A stretch of 61,731 nt of DNA from Fictibacillus norfolkensis (GCF_014836645.1 NZ_JACSQM010000013.1:1-61731); one strand, 5' to 3'; counted from the first letter of the stretch, positions 9,902 to 19,471 are shown. Numbers and translations are program-made. Notes: a model not told the origin generated them from the letters alone.

Positions 9902-10597
9902 GTGAATTATTGGACAGTCATTCCTGCTGCTGGACAAGGTAAACGCATGAAAGCTGGAATCTCTAAGCAGTGGATCGAGCTTTTAGGTGAGCCGGTCCTC
10001 GCGCACACGCTGCATGTGTTTGAAAAAGATCCGCATTGCGAAGGTGTGATCTTGGTCGGCAGTGAAAAGGAATTGCAGCAGATGCAAGATTTTGTAGAGT
10101 CGTTCCAATATCAAAAAGTGCGCAAAATCGTTCCAGGCGGAAAAGAGCGTCAGCAAAGTGTTTATGAGGGTTTGAAGGTCGTACCTACCGATGCCGACCT
10201 CGTCCTCATTCATGATGCAGCGCGTCCTTTCATCACACATGATTCTATTTTACAACTAGTTAACACGGCACGAGAAACAGGCTCTGCCGTGTTAGCTGTT
10301 CCTGTTAAGGACACGGTTAAGCGGGTAATCGAGAATCAAGTGGAAGAAACGATCGACCGTTCCAGCTTGTGGGCTGTTCAAACCCCGCAAGCTTTTCGTC
10401 TTTCTATCGTAATGGATGCACACAGGAAGGCAGACGAAGAAGGCTATATTGGAACGGATGACGCAAGCCTAGTGGAACGAATTGGACAAACAGTCGCTAT
10501 TGTAATGGGAGACTATCATAATATAAAATTAACTACGTCTGATGACTTGTTATTTGGACAAGCCATTTTGTTAGAGAGACAGGGGGAAAAAGCATGA
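9902..10597 (+). CDS. ispD: IspD, 2-C-methyl-D-erythritol 4-phosphate cytidylyltransferase
   Basis: 231 residues from GTG 9902, preceded by a GGGGA ribosome site. A GTG at 9890 is possible but would overlap that site. The CTP-binding start [12 protein letters not shown], then HDAARPF and GTDDASLVE, are diagnostic. It joins MEP to CTP in the non-mevalonate isoprenoid pathway. Its stop overlaps the ispF start (ATGA at 10594), so the two successive-pathway enzymes are translationally coupled. Confidence 0.95.
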   Translation: MNYWTVIPAAGQGKRMKAGISKQWIELLGEPVLAHTLHVFEKDPHCEGVILVGSEKELQQMQDFVESFQYQKVRKIVPGGKERQQSVYEGLKVVPTDADLVLIHDAARPFITHDSILQLVNTARETGSAVLAVPVKDTVKRVIENQVEETIDRSSLWAVQTPQAFRLSIVMDAHRKADEEGYIGTDDASLVERIGQTVAIVMGDYHNIKLTTSDDLLFGQAILLERQGEKA

Positions 10598-11070
10598 TGC
10601 GCATCGGACAGGGTTTTGATGTACATGCCTTCAGTGAGGGGCGTCCGTTAATTATTGGCGGCGTAACGATTCCTTATGAGAAGGGACTTTTAGGGCATTC
10701 TGATGCTGACGTTCTTTTGCACGCAATCACAGATGCATTGTTAGGCGCAGCGGGTGAAGGAGATATCGGCAAACACTTTCCGGATACAGATCCAGCCTAT
10801 AAAGACGCAGATTCGAAGCGTTTGCTGCTCGATTCTTGGAAATTGGTTAAGAAAAAAGGTTATTCTTTAGGTAATATAGATTGTACCATCATTGCTCAAA
10901 AGCCAAAGATGCTTCCGTACATCGAAGAGATGCGCGGAGTGATCGCCGGTATTTTTGGGGTTGATGCAGAGAGAATCAACGTGAAGGCAACGACGACTGA
11001 AAAGCTAGGATTCCCTGGACGTGAAGAGGGAATCGCAGCTCAAGCGGTTGTTTTGATAGAAAAGGCATAG
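10594..11070 (+). CDS. ispF: IspF, 2-C-methyl-D-erythritol 2,4-cyclodiphosphate synthase
   Basis: 158 residues, the usual length. The metal ligands are visible: Asp9 and His11 in GFDVH and His43 in VLLHA, along with GHSDADV (34-40) and the C-terminal [19 protein letters not shown]. It cyclises CDP-ME 2-phosphate in the MEP pathway. It overlaps ispD by four bases. No terminator was seen after it; a hairpin element follows 42 bp downstream. Confidence 0.96.
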   Translation: MMRIGQGFDVHAFSEGRPLIIGGVTIPYEKGLLGHSDADVLLHAITDALLGAAGEGDIGKHFPDTDPAYKDADSKRLLLDSWKLVKKKGYSLGNIDCTIIAQKPKMLPYIEEMRGVIAGIFGVDAERINVKATTTEKLGFPGREEGIAAQAVVLIEKA

Positions 11071-11112
11071 TTGTACTGCTGTAGAAGGAAGGATATGGAG
11101 TTTAAGGGAGCG

Positions 11113-11241
11113 GTTGATTTCCGTTCCAGGTTGCTCGCTTTCCGGGGGGCGTGCGGTGAGCCTCTTAGCGCTCTGCGCTATTAAGAGTCTCACCTGTCCC
11201 GCTGATCCCCCAGGAGTCTCGCACCTTGCACTCCAATCAAC
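11113..11241 (+). repeat. Dispersed hairpin element, copy 3
   Basis: 129 bp with GTTGATTTCCGTTCC at the left and CTCCAATCAAC at the right. The inner stem is strong: GGTGAG/CTCACC flanking CTCTTA/TAAGAG and GCGC/GCGC. It is nearly identical (about nine differences by eye) to copy 4, which lies in inverted orientation on the other side of gltX. Confidence 0.88.
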
Positions 11242-11316
11242 TTTTCAATGAAGAGGATCAGTCAAGCGATCCAACCATTCATCTAAAGAAGAAAAAAATT
11301 ATAGAGGTGAAACATG

Positions 11317-12786
11317 ATGGCAAACGAAGTTCGAGTGCGTTATGCACCAAGTCCAACGGGACACTTACATATAGGGAATGCACGTGCAGCTCTATTCAAT
11401 TATTTATATGCTCGCCACTCTGGCGGAAAGTTTATTATTCGTATTGAAGATACAGATCAGAAGCGTAACATTCAAGGTGGAGAAGAGAGTCAGCTGGATC
11501 ACTTGAAATGGCTTGGTATGGATTGGGATGAAAGTGTTGATATCGGAGGAGATTACGGTCCGTATCGTCAGATGGAACGTTTAGATCTATACGAGAAGTA
11601 TACAGATGAACTACTTTCAAAAGGTCTTGCATACACTTGTTATTGTACGGAAGAAGAGCTTGAAATTTCTCGTGAAGAGCAGATGGCTAAAGGAGATACT
11701 CCGGTTTATGACGGACGTTGTCGAAACTTATCAGTTGAAGAAAAAGCGGCTCTAGAAGAAGAAGGCCGCCGTCCGAGCATTCGTTTTAAAGTTCCACAAG
11801 ACCGTACGATCACGTTTGATGACATGGTTAAAGGTGAAGTTTCGTTTGAATCGAGCGGTTTTGGTGATTTTGTTATCGTAAAAAAAGATGGAATCCCGAC
11901 TTACAACTATGCGGTTGTTATCGATGATCACGAAATGGCGATCACCCATGTACTGCGTGGGGATGATCACATCTCAAACACACCAAAGCAGTTATTGATC
12001 TATGATGCACTAGGTTTTTCGCATCCGAAATTCGGTCATACAACACTGATCGTGAATGAAAATCGTAAAAAGTTAAGTAAACGTGACGAGTCGATCGTTC
12101 AGTTTATCGAGCAGTACAAAGATTTAGGATACTTGCCAGAAGCGCTGTTTAATTTTATTGCGTTATTAGGCTGGTCTCCGGGTGGAGAAGAAGAGATCTT
12201 CAACCGTGAGCAGTTTATTGAGATCTTTGACCCGAACCGTTTGTCAAAAGCACCTGCCGTTTTTGATACACAAAAGTTAGAGTGGCTGAACAACCAATAT
12301 ATGAAGCAGCAAGACGTAGCTCGTATTGTTGAGTTATGCATGCCTCACCTTGTAAAAGCGGGCAGAGTGTCTATGAACCCTAGCCCTGAAGAACAAGAGT
12401 GGATCACGAAGCTTGTCGCTCTTCATCAAGAAAAAATGAGCTACGGTGCTGAGATCGTAGACCTAACTGAACTTTTCTTCAAAGAAGAGATCGAGTATGA
12501 AGGAGAAGCACTTGAAGTATTGCAAGGTGAAGGTGTTCCTTCCGTTATGGAATCGTTCTTAAATCAGATCGAAAACAGTGATTCTTTTGAAGCGGAAGAC
12601 ATCAAAGCAATGATGAAAGCTGTTCAAAAAGAAACAGGTCAAAAAGGAAAGAACTTGTTCATGCCGATCCGTGTGGCGACGACTGGTCAGCAACATGGTC
12701 CAGATCTGCCTGCTGCTGTTTCTCTTTTAGGTAAAGATGTGATTATCAAGCGCGTAAATGCTGTGCTGACTCAAATTAAAAAGTAA
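11317..12786 (+). CDS. gltX: Glutamyl-tRNA synthetase
   Basis: 489 residues from ATG 11317; the adjacent ATG 11314 sits too close to the AGAGGTG ribosome site. The class I signatures HLHIG (near residue 16) and KLSKR are present, with a CYC...C zinc-type insert around 110-140. In bacilli this enzyme charges tRNA-Glu and also misacylates tRNA-Gln for the GatCAB route. The gene lies between two inverted hairpin elements, and the T-box for cysES starts ~57 bp after its stop. Confidence 0.96.
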   Translation: MANEVRVRYAPSPTGHLHIGNARAALFNYLYARHSGGKFIIRIEDTDQKRNIQGGEESQLDHLKWLGMDWDESVDIGGDYGPYRQMERLDLYEKYTDELLSKGLAYTCYCTEEELEISREEQMAKGDTPVYDGRCRNLSVEEKAALEEEGRRPSIRFKVPQDRTITFDDMVKGEVSFESSGFGDFVIVKKDGIPTYNYAVVIDDHEMAITHVLRGDDHISNTPKQLLIYDALGFSHPKFGHTTLIVNENRKKLSKRDESIVQFIEQYKDLGYLPEALFNFIALLGWSPGGEEEIFNREQFIEIFDPNRLSKAPAVFDTQKLEWLNNQYMKQQDVARIVELCMPHLVKAGRVSMNPSPEEQEWITKLVALHQEKMSYGAEIVDLTELFFKEEIEYEGEALEVLQGEGVPSVMESFLNQIENSDSFEAEDIKAMMKAVQKETGQKGKNLFMPIRVATTGQQHGPDLPAAVSLLGKDVIIKRVNAVLTQIKK

Positions 12787-12842
12787 TAAAAGTACACATT
12801 TTGCAAAGATTATAATATAGTAAAAGAAACTTATAATAAAAG

Positions 12843-13096
12843 CGTAAAACGCAGATGAGGAAAGTAGGCTAGCGCCTTTTCATAGTAGAGAGAACCATCA
12901 CCGGCTGAAAGTGGTTCATGAAAATGCTTGCTGAAGTGCCCCTCGGAGTCCCTTGCCGAAAGTGTTAGTAGGTTTGGGCGGCAACTCCCCGTTATGGAGC
13001 TCAAGGGAACAGGTGGTTTTTAATAGCCTGTTAAACAGAGTGGAACCGCGTCTATCCGTACGTCTCTGTGTCATATTTGGCACAGGGGCGTTTTTT
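12843..13096 (+). promoter_or_regulatory. T-box riboswitch leader of cysE-cysS
   Basis: The T-box sequence AGAGTGGAACCGCG (13037-13050) is followed by an 11 bp terminator stem. Upstream, bases 12843-12955 form a stem I-like region (GAACC...GGTTC arms and GAGG...CCTC base). In Bacillus the leader between gltX and cysE senses uncharged tRNA-Cys. UGC triplets occur at 12925-12950, but I cannot assign the specifier without folding. Uncharged tRNA should stabilise the antiterminator and allow cysE-cysS transcription. No strong promoter lies just before it (only a TATAAT at 12811-12816 without a clear -35). Confidence 0.9.
13060..13096 (+). terminator. T-box-controlled terminator
   Basis: ACGTCTCTGTG (13060-13070) pairs with CACAGGGGCGT (13081-13091) through 11 pairs, three of them G-U, and is followed by T6. 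It directly follows the T-box antiterminator sequence. Confidence 0.92.
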
Positions 13097-13165
13097 ATTT
13101 TTCTAATGTCTGGTTTATTTCTAAACTTTTGTTGCTTATGAATCACTTTTTTTCAACTTTGCCTA

Positions 13166-13294
13166 GTTGATTGTAGTGTAAGGTGCGAGACTCCTGGGGG
13201 ATCAGCGGGACAGGTGAGACTCTTAACAGCGCATAGCGCTAAGAGGCTCACCGCACGCCCCCCGGAAAGCGAGCATCCTGAAACGGAAATTAAC
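13166..13294 (-). repeat. Dispersed hairpin element, copy 4 (inverted)
   Basis: 129 bp; reverse-complemented, it runs from GTTAATTTCC to CAATCAAC and closely matches copy 3. It lies between the T-box terminator and the cysE ribosome site, so it is part of the cysE leader RNA whenever antitermination succeeds. The ~45 bases to its right, reverse-complemented, resemble the left flanks of copies 1 and 6. Confidence 0.88.
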
Positions 13295-13358
13295 AACTTC
13301 CAAGAGCAGCATAGTTTACTACAACAGCTTTAAATTTTATGCAAGGAGGTTGGAGAAC

Positions 13359-14006
13359 ATGTTTTCAGCCATGAAAGAAGACATTCAGGTTGTTTTTGAG
13401 AAAGACCCAGCGGCCAGAAGTTCATTCGAAGTATTCTTAACATACTCTGGACTGCACGCGGTTTGGGCCCATAGATTAGCACATAAGTTATTCAAACGAA
13501 ACTGGCTGTTTTTAGCCCGCTTGATCTCGCAGATCAGCCGCTTTTTTACCGGCATCGAAATACACCCTGGTGCACAGATCGGCAGACGCTTTTTTATCGA
13601 CCACGGTATGGGTGTGGTGATCGGCGAAACGTGTATCATCGGCAATGATGTGACGCTCTACCAAGGCGTTACGCTCGGAGGTACGGGTAAAGAAAAAGGT
13701 AAAAGGCATCCCACGCTCGAAGATCATGTTCTTGTTGCTACAGGAGCCAAGGTGCTAGGTAACATTACCATCGGCAAAAATTCAAAAGTTGGGGCAGGAT
13801 CGGTAGTTCTTCAACATGTACCGCCTGATGCGACCGTAGTTGGAATACCAGGAAGAGTCGTGATTAAAGACGGCATCAAAGTAGGATGCGAACTTGATCA
13901 TCGAGATCTGCCTGACCCGGTAGCTGATAAATTTAGAGAGATGCATAATGAGATGAAACGAATGCGCGAAGAACTGGAAACATTGAAAAAAGGGAGTGAA
14001 GGTTAA
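13359..14006 (+). CDS. cysE: Serine O-acetyltransferase CysE
   Basis: 215 residues from ATG 13359, nine bases after AAGGAGG; an upstream TTG at 13350 abuts that site and is rejected. The left-handed beta-helix signature appears as [18 protein letters not shown] and [14 protein letters not shown]. It acetylates serine with acetyl-CoA, the first step to cysteine. The gene touches cysS (stop directly followed by ATG), and both are under the T-box, so cysteine supply and its charging onto tRNA are co-regulated. Confidence 0.96.
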   Translation: MFSAMKEDIQVVFEKDPAARSSFEVFLTYSGLHAVWAHRLAHKLFKRNWLFLARLISQISRFFTGIEIHPGAQIGRRFFIDHGMGVVIGETCIIGNDVTLYQGVTLGGTGKEKGKRHPTLEDHVLVATGAKVLGNITIGKNSKVGAGSVVLQHVPPDATVVGIPGRVVIKDGIKVGCELDHRDLPDPVADKFREMHNEMKRMREELETLKKGSEG

Positions 14007-15410
14007 ATGGGTATTAAAATCTATAATACGATGACACGTCAAAAAGAGCTTTTCGTTCCGTTAGAAGAAGGAAAAGTGAAGATGTATGTGTGCGGACCGA
14101 CTGTATATAACTATATCCATATCGGTAACGCAAGACCGGCGATTGTTTTTGATACGGTAAGAAAGTACTTGGAATATAGAGACTATGACGTGCAGTTCAT
14201 CTCCAATTTTACGGATGTTGATGATAAGCTCATCAAAGCAGCGAAAGAGATGGGAAGCGATGTCCCAACGATCGCTGAGAAGTTCATCCATGCGTATCAC
14301 GAGGATACTTGCGCATTAGGCGTACAAAAAGCTGACGCACATCCGCGCGTAACAGAAACCATTCCAGAGATCATTGAGTTTATCGAGAATCTCATCAAAA
14401 AAGGGTTTGCTTATGAAGCAGCGGGAGATGTTTATTTTAAAACGCGTTCGTTCAACGGTTATGGTAAACTTTCTCATCAATCGATCGATGATCTAAGATC
14501 TGGAGCAAGAATTGAAGTTGGAGAGAAAAAAGAAGATCCGCTTGATTTCGTGCTATGGAAAGCGGCGAAAGATGGAGAGATCTATTGGGAGAGTCCTTGG
14601 GGGAAAGGTCGCCCAGGCTGGCATATCGAATGCTCGGCGATGGCGAAAAAATACTTAGGTGATTCGATCGACATTCATGGCGGCGGTCAAGATCTAGCCT
14701 TCCCGCATCATGAGAATGAGATCGCGCAATCGGAAGCATTAAATGAAGCTCCGATGGCTAAGTATTGGATGCATAATGGGTATATTAATATTGATAACGA
14801 AAAAATGTCTAAATCACTTGGGAACTTTGTTCTGGTTCATGATCTTGTCCAACAGCAGGATCCGCAAGTTATTCGATTCTTTATGCTTGCCGTCCACTAC
14901 CGAAATCCGATCAACTTCAGCCAAGAGTTGTTAGAAGCGGCAGAGGCAGGATTGAATAGGATCCGTACGTCTTATGAAAACTTGAAACATCGCTTGAGTG
15001 TATCGGCAGATCTTGCTATGGATTCAGAAAAATGGACTCAGCTTGTTAAAGAAACAAGAGAGAAATTCATCGCGGATATGGACGATGATTTTAACACGGC
15101 GAATGCCATCTCTCATCTTTTTGATTTTTCGAGAGAGGCGAACGTATACCTGCAAGAGAAGAACACTTCTAAAGCCGTTATTACAGAGTTCATTGCTCTG
15201 TTCGATGAGCTTGCTGGTGTGCTCGGACTTACTCTTCATAAAGAAGAAGAATTGTTAGATGAAGAGATTGATGCTCTTATTCAAGAACGTAATCAAGCGC
15301 GTAAAGAAAAGAACTTTGCCCGCGCTGACGAAATTCGTGATCAGTTAAAAGAACAGAACATTATTTTGGAAGATACCGCACAAGGTGTTCGGTGGAAAAG
15401 AGATAGGTAA
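14007..15410 (+). CDS. cysS: Cysteinyl-tRNA synthetase
   Basis: 467 residues, normal length. Class I motifs are HIGNARP (near 37) and KMSKSLGNF. Zinc/cysteine-recognition residues include Cys29 in VCGPT and the [11 protein letters not shown] segment. It starts directly after the cysE stop and ends directly before mrnC, indicating a tight polycistron. The ribosome site lies within the end of cysE (AAAGGGAGTGAAGG). Confidence 0.97.
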   Translation: MGIKIYNTMTRQKELFVPLEEGKVKMYVCGPTVYNYIHIGNARPAIVFDTVRKYLEYRDYDVQFISNFTDVDDKLIKAAKEMGSDVPTIAEKFIHAYHEDTCALGVQKADAHPRVTETIPEIIEFIENLIKKGFAYEAAGDVYFKTRSFNGYGKLSHQSIDDLRSGARIEVGEKKEDPLDFVLWKAAKDGEIYWESPWGKGRPGWHIECSAMAKKYLGDSIDIHGGGQDLAFPHHENEIAQSEALNEAPMAKYWMHNGYINIDNEKMSKSLGNFVLVHDLVQQQDPQVIRFFMLAVHYRNPINFSQELLEAAEAGLNRIRTSYENLKHRLSVSADLAMDSEKWTQLVKETREKFIADMDDDFNTANAISHLFDFSREANVYLQEKNTSKAVITEFIALFDELAGVLGLTLHKEEELLDEEIDALIQERNQARKEKNFARADEIRDQLKEQNIILEDTAQGVRWKRDR

Positions 15411-15818
15411 ATGAAGATTACAGACTCAGATATTAAACAACTGAACGGAACTACGCTTGCTTATATGGGAGATGCAGTAATGGAGCAGTTCGTGCGTGAA
15501 CACCTTATCCGTAACGGACAGGTGAAGCCGAATAAGCTCCATGTATCTGCCACAAAGTTTGTTTCAGCAAAAGCGCAAGCAAACATGGTTGTTCAACTGC
15601 TTGAAGAGAACTATTTTACAGAAGAAGAGGTCGCTGTGATTAAGCGTGGCCGCAATGCGAACCAAGGTACCGTTCCGAAAAATACGGATGTTCAAACGTA
15701 TCGGCATGCCACAAGCTTTGAAGCGATCATCGGTTATCTCTATCTGTTGAATAACCATGAACGATTAACGAACATGATGGAATATGTGTTATCAGAAAAT
15801 AAAAAAGGGGAGGTCTAA
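15411..15818 (+). CDS. mrnC: Mini-ribonuclease III
   Basis: 135 residues, an RNase III catalytic domain without the double-stranded RNA-binding domain. The signature [19 protein letters not shown] carries the catalytic Asp21. In Bacillus this enzyme matures 23S rRNA ends. It begins immediately at the cysS stop, with no intergenic base, and is followed two bases later by rlmB. Confidence 0.95.
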   Translation: MKITDSDIKQLNGTTLAYMGDAVMEQFVREHLIRNGQVKPNKLHVSATKFVSAKAQANMVVQLLEENYFTEEEVAVIKRGRNANQGTVPKNTDVQTYRHATSFEAIIGYLYLLNNHERLTNMMEYVLSENKKGEV

Positions 15819-15820
15819 AG

Positions 15821-16603
15821 ATGAGTGAAGCAAAAGAACAAAAAGAACAAAAAGAACAAGAACTGATCATCGGCCGAAATCCGGTTATGGAAGTTCTGCG
15901 CTCCGGCCGTGATATTAATAAAATTTTCGTAGGTGAAGGATCTCAAAAAGGACCTGTGAGCACGATCGTCTCGATGGCTAAAAAGCAAAACGTCCTTGTG
16001 CAATATGTACCAAAGCAAAAGCTCGATTCATTAAGCGGAGGAGGCAATCACCAAGGTGTGATCGCGGGTGTTGCAGCCTACTCTTACGCAGATATCGATG
16101 ATTTATTTAAAATTGCTGAAGAGCGTGGAGAAGAGCCGTTCTTTCTTTTATTGGACGAGCTTGAAGATCCGCATAATCTAGGTTCGATCATGCGTACGGC
16201 TGATGCAGTCGGTGCACATGGCATCATTATTCCGAAAAGACGTTCCGTAGGACTGACGGCTACAGTAGCAAAAGCTTCAACGGGTGCGATCGAGTACATT
16301 CCGGTTGTTCGTGTAACGAATCTTGTCCAAACGATGAAAGAGTTGAGGGACCGTGGTATGTGGTTCGCCGGCGCTGACATGAAAGGGAAAGATGACTACA
16401 GACAAGCGAAGTGGGACATGCCTTTAGGTCTTGTGATCGGAAGCGAAGGAAAAGGGATGGGAAGACTCGTATCAGAAACGTGCGATTTCCTAGTTCAGCT
16501 TCCGATGAAAGGGAAGGTTACCTCGCTTAATGCATCCGTTGCAGCTAGTCTCTTGATGTATGAAGTGTACCGTAACCGCAATCCGTTAGAAGTCCGAAAA
16601 TGA
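15821..16603 (+). CDS. rlmB: 23S rRNA (guanosine-2'-O-)-methyltransferase RlmB (TrmH family)
   Basis: 260 residues. The SPOUT motifs are in order: NLGSIMRTADAVGAHGI, GLVIGSEGKGMGR and SLNASVAASLLMYE. A substrate-binding N-terminal domain begins at IIGRNPVMEVL. It uses S-adenosylmethionine to methylate a ribose in 23S rRNA. The N-terminus carries a short repeat (KEQ three times) encoded by a 9 bp tandem repeat at 15833-15859. The family usually starts nearer IIGRNPV, so the tail is a local extension. The Shine-Dalgarno is GGGGAGG. Confidence 0.94.
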   Translation: MSEAKEQKEQKEQELIIGRNPVMEVLRSGRDINKIFVGEGSQKGPVSTIVSMAKKQNVLVQYVPKQKLDSLSGGGNHQGVIAGVAAYSYADIDDLFKIAEERGEEPFFLLLDELEDPHNLGSIMRTADAVGAHGIIIPKRRSVGLTATVAKASTGAIEYIPVVRVTNLVQTMKELRDRGMWFAGADMKGKDDYRQAKWDMPLGLVIGSEGKGMGRLVSETCDFLVQLPMKGKVTSLNASVAASLLMYEVYRNRNPLEVRK

Positions 16604-17118
16604 AAACTCGCCACTATTTGATTGTTGATGGCTACAACATCATTGGCGCATGGCCCGAATTACGGAGCTTAAAAACATCGGATTTTGCCAAAGCAAGAGA
16701 CCTGCTGATCGAATATATGGCAGAATACCAGGGAACGACTGGGTATCAAGTAATCGTCGTATTTGATGCCCATCTCACACCTGGCACAGAGAAAAAAACG
16801 AAAAACCACCGCGTTGAAGTCATTTTCACACGAGAGAACGAAACGGCAGATGAGCGAATTGAACGTCTAGTCGGAGAGTTAAAATCAATCGATAAGCGAA
16901 TATATGTAGCAACTTCAGACTCAACAGAGCAGTGGCAGATTTTTGGCAAGGGCGCATTGAGAAAATCTGCGAGAGAATTAAAGAATGAGATGGACGAAAT
17001 CGAAAAGCATATTCATGTGTCCGTTGGCGAGCGGAAAAGGAAACAAACCTCCTCCTCTATCCTTCTTTCAGACGAAATTGCCGAAATATTTGAAAGATGG
17101 AGAAGAGGGCAAAAATAA
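16600..17118 (+). CDS. rae1: Rae1, ribosome-associated NYN-domain endoribonuclease
   Basis: 172 residues (YacP of B. subtilis). NYN/PIN-type acidic residues are visible in LIVDGYNIIGAW, VIVVFDAHLTPG and ENETADERIERL. In the family it binds the ribosomal A site and cuts mRNA in a translation-dependent manner. Its ATG overlaps the rlmB stop (ATGA at 16600-16603). It is the last gene of this operon; the sigH promoter begins seven bases after its stop. Confidence 0.93.
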   Translation: MKTRHYLIVDGYNIIGAWPELRSLKTSDFAKARDLLIEYMAEYQGTTGYQVIVVFDAHLTPGTEKKTKNHRVEVIFTRENETADERIERLVGELKSIDKRIYVATSDSTEQWQIFGKGALRKSARELKNEMDEIEKHIHVSVGERKRKQTSSSILLSDEIAEIFERWRRGQK

Positions 17119-17124
17119 GGAATC

Positions 17125-17154
17125 TTGACGCTTTTGTGAACTATGAGCTATAAT
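17125..17154 (+). promoter_or_regulatory. sigH promoter (SigA type)
   Basis: TTGACG (17125-17130), 18 bp, TATAAT (17149-17154), in the A/T-rich gap between rae1 and sigH. In B. subtilis the equivalent promoter is SigA-dependent and repressed by AbrB; AbrB binding cannot be judged from sequence. Confidence 0.88.
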
Positions 17155-17197
17155 ATTGCTATATTTTGCCGGTAAAAACCTGGTGGGGGGATTTGTC

Positions 17198-17848
17198 GTG
17201 AACATAGATCTCAAGGAACGGTCAGTAAGCGATTACGAGCTCATGGAAGATGAAAGCCTTGTGGAACTGGTTCATGAGGGGGACAGCGCAGCACTTGAAT
17301 ATTTGATCAACAAATATAAAAACTTTGTTCGTGCGAAAGCAAGATCATACTTTTTGATCGGTGCAGACCGAGAAGATATCATTCAAGAAGGCATGATTGG
17401 GCTGTATAAAGCCATTCGCGATTTTAAAGAGGACAAGCTGTCGTCCTTTAAAGCTTTTGCCGAACTATGTATAACAAGGCAAATGATTACCGCTATCAAA
17501 ACGGCAACTAGACAAAAGCACATTCCGTTAAATTCTTACGTGTCGTTGGACAAGCCGATCTATGATGAGGAGTCTGACCGTACACTAATGGATGTTATAT
17601 GCGGTACAAAAGTCACTGATCCAGAAGAACTGATTATCAATCAAGAAGAATTTGATGATATTGAAGTGAAGATGGGAGAAATATTAAGTGACCTGGAACG
17701 CAAAGTTCTGATGCTGTATCTTGACGGAAGATCGTACCAGGAAATCTCAGTGGATCTCGACAGACACGTGAAGTCCATCGACAACGCGCTTCAGCGAGTG
17801 AAACGTAAATTAGAGCGTTATTTAGAGCTAAGAGAAATATCATCTTAA
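17198..17848 (+). CDS. sigH: RNA polymerase sigma factor SigH (Spo0H)
   Basis: 216 residues from GTG 17198, placed by the GGTGGGGGGA ribosome site (17182-17191) and by alignment to family N-termini. Region 2 (YFLIGADREDIIQEGMIGLY), the linker RQKHIPLNSYVSLDKPI and region 4 (YQEISVDLDRHVKSIDNAL) are strongly conserved. SigH drives early stationary-phase and sporulation genes. It has its own promoter and a terminator starting at its stop codon, so it is a monocistron. Confidence 0.96.
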   Translation: MNIDLKERSVSDYELMEDESLVELVHEGDSAALEYLINKYKNFVRAKARSYFLIGADREDIIQEGMIGLYKAIRDFKEDKLSSFKAFAELCITRQMITAIKTATRQKHIPLNSYVSLDKPIYDEESDRTLMDVICGTKVTDPEELIINQEEFDDIEVKMGEILSDLERKVLMLYLDGRSYQEISVDLDRHVKSIDNALQRVKRKLERYLELREISS

Positions 17849-17876
17849 GAGCAGGGATTGTTCCTGCTCTTTTTCT
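17847..17876 (+). terminator. Intrinsic terminator after sigH
   Basis: AAGAGCAGG (17847-17855) pairs perfectly with CCTGCTCTT (17863-17871), 7-base loop, followed by T5. The stem begins inside the stop codon. Confidence 0.92.
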
Positions 17877-17975
17877 TTTGGACATGAGTAAATGGTTAGC
17901 TGATGTGTGTGAATAGGTGGCCTTTGTTTATGGTGAGGGGGTATCAGAACGGGTAATAGTAGTCGGATTTTGTCA

Positions 17976-18071
17976 ACTCGCCGATATATGCGCAAAACTC
18001 GCGGGATTATAGCCGAAACTCGCGGGATTAATGCTGATATTTCATGGATTAGCATCTAAGAATACCGGACT
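17976..18071 (+). repeat. 21 bp-phased array C (ACTCGCGGGATTA core)
   Basis: Units start with ACTCGC at 17976, 17997 and 18018; a decayed fourth unit keeps GGATTA in phase (18046 versus 18025), and a fifth, GGACTG at 18067, is also in phase. All steps are 21 bp. The array begins ~100 bp after the sigH terminator. Its first three units match those of array D near 51268 in the same order, so C and D are copies of one array. Confidence 0.87.
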
Positions 18072-18346
18072 GGGTATATGTTAAGTGCCTGATTTGAGTA
18101 GAAAATCACATGAATCATTGTGCTCACAAGAACAAAACAGCAAGCTAAATCATTTTCAGCTGACTTTTCACCCGATTTTATCGATGAGAGATGACTTTTA
18201 GCGTCAATTTTGTTTAATTACACTGCCGCCAAGCTGTCTGGAGTACAAGACACAGTCGCATCACTAGCAAAGTTAAGCATCTAAAACGTAAATCAACCAC
18301 TTACATTTCCAATACAAATAGCTTGCTAAACGTCATTTTCCCTTTA
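18072..18346. other. Intergenic stretch without a recognisable gene
   Basis: A/T-rich sequence upstream of the rpmGB promoter. Bases around 18283-18297 (acgtaaatcaac) resemble the end of an inverted hairpin element and may be a remnant. I see no open frame with a ribosome site and no stable stem. Confidence 0.4.
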
Positions 18347-18375
18347 TTGACAAGCGTATACCCCTATGTTAAGGT
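18347..18375 (+). promoter_or_regulatory. Candidate promoter for rpmGB-secE-nusG
   Basis: Perfect -35 TTGACA (18347-18352), 17 bp spacer, weak -10 TAAGGT (18370-18375), about 60 bp before rpmGB. It lies in the right place to drive the secretion/antitermination operon. Confidence 0.65.
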
Positions 18376-18436
18376 TTTAAAAGTAACATTGTAACGTGGA
18401 TGAGTGGCTTTGTCGCACGAAAGGTGTTTATTTAGC

Positions 18437-18586
18437 ATGAGAAAAAAAGTTTTTTTAGCCTGTAAACAATGCTCAAAACGAAATTATACAACGATGAAGA
18501 ACCAGCAAAACAATCCTGAACGAGTCGAGGTTAAAAAGTTTTGCAGCTACTGCAATGCTCATACCATTCACCAGGAAACGAAGTAA
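18437..18586 (+). CDS. rpmGB: Ribosomal protein L33 (zinc-type)
   Basis: 49 residues from ATG 18437, the usual L33 length. A frame open further upstream has no ribosome site for the earlier start, whereas AAGGTG lies ~10 bases before this ATG. The cysteines C9/C12 and C36/C39 form a zinc ribbon, so this is the zinc-binding version, which is normally exchanged for a cysteine-free paralogue under zinc limitation. It precedes secE as in B. subtilis. Confidence 0.93.
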   Translation: MRKKVFLACKQCSKRNYTTMKNQQNNPERVEVKKFCSYCNAHTIHQETK

Positions 18587-18644
18587 GCGAAACAAGCTTT
18601 TTTTATAAATGTTAATTGATCAAAAGGCATGGGGGTTTATGAAG

Positions 18645-18851
18645 ATGGCGGATGTTGCAGAAAAGACAAAAAAATCACCAGCAAAGTTTCTTTCCGATGT
18701 AAATAAGGAGATGAAGCGTGTAAGCTGGCCTTCGCGAAAAGAATTATTTCGCTATACGGGGATTGTGCTGTCAACTGTAGTGATTATGGCTTTGTTCTTC
18801 TGGGTTGTGGATCTAGGGATTTCACAATTAGTTGAGCTTATTTTAGGGTAG
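18645..18851 (+). CDS. secE: Preprotein translocase subunit SecE
   Basis: 68 residues from ATG 18645, chosen because the GGGGG ribosome site (18631-18635) is nine bases away; ATG 18639 is too close. The amphipathic segment with KEMKRVSWPSRKEL is the SecE hallmark and is followed by a single membrane helix (about 36-58). SecE clamps SecY in the SecYEG channel. The N-terminal ~12 residues (MADVAEKTKKSP) extend beyond the short B. subtilis form. Confidence 0.93.
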   Translation: MADVAEKTKKSPAKFLSDVNKEMKRVSWPSRKELFRYTGIVLSTVVIMALFFWVVDLGISQLVELILG

Positions 18852-18926
18852 ATTAGATATAGCTTCTTTTGGATAGAATGCTAGAGTATATCCATTTTAG
18901 GAGGGAAAGGACACGGGTCCCATCGT

Positions 18927-19460
18927 ATGGAAAAAAATTGGTACGTAGTTCATACCTATTCAGGTTATGAAAATAAAGTAAAAGCAAACTTGGAAAAGCG
19001 TTTGGAATCTATGGGGATGACAGATAAGATTTTCCGTGTACTTGTACCTGTAGAAGAAGAGACCGAAACAAAGAACGGTAAGACAAAAACAAGCATGAAG
19101 AAAGTTTTCCCTGGTTATGTATTAACGGAAATGGTCATGACGGATGATTCTTGGTACGTTGTACGTAATACTCCTGGGGTAACAGGATTTGTCGGTTCTG
19201 CTGGAGCGGGCTCAAAGCCAACGGCACTTTTGCCTGAGGAAGTAGATCATATTCTTAAAGGTATGGGTATGGAAGCTCCGCGCGTTGAAGTTGATTTCGA
19301 AATCAAGGAATCTGTAAAAGTAAAAGAAGGTCCTTTTGCTGACTTTGTTGGTACGATCGAAGAGATCGACGCAACAAAACAGAAGCTGAAAGTTCACGTC
19401 AACATGTTTGGCCGTGAAACACCAGTTGAACTTGAGTTTACCCAAGTTAGCAAGTTATAA
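18927..19460 (+). CDS. nusG: Transcription elongation factor NusG
   Basis: 177 residues, the same length as in B. subtilis. The NGN domain begins [19 protein letters not shown] and contains FPGYVL; the KOW domain contains [17 protein letters not shown]. NusG binds RNA polymerase and in bacilli promotes sequence-specific pausing. The clearest Shine-Dalgarno (AGGAGGG) lies ~20 bases upstream, farther than usual, and no alternative in-frame start is nearer. Confidence 0.96.
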   Translation: MEKNWYVVHTYSGYENKVKANLEKRLESMGMTDKIFRVLVPVEEETETKNGKTKTSMKKVFPGYVLTEMVMTDDSWYVVRNTPGVTGFVGSAGAGSKPTALLPEEVDHILKGMGMEAPRVEVDFEIKESVKVKEGPFADFVGTIEEIDATKQKLKVHVNMFGRETPVELEFTQVSKL

Positions 19461-19471
19461 TGGAAAAAGAC

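Noticed and set aside
12916..13146. Frames over the T-box region
   Set aside because: The region is a structured RNA leader with T-box and terminator; the frames have no ribosome site.
17840..18055. Minus-strand frame with repeated IPRV heptads over array C
   Set aside because: Same artefact of 21 bp phasing, and it runs into the sigH terminator.
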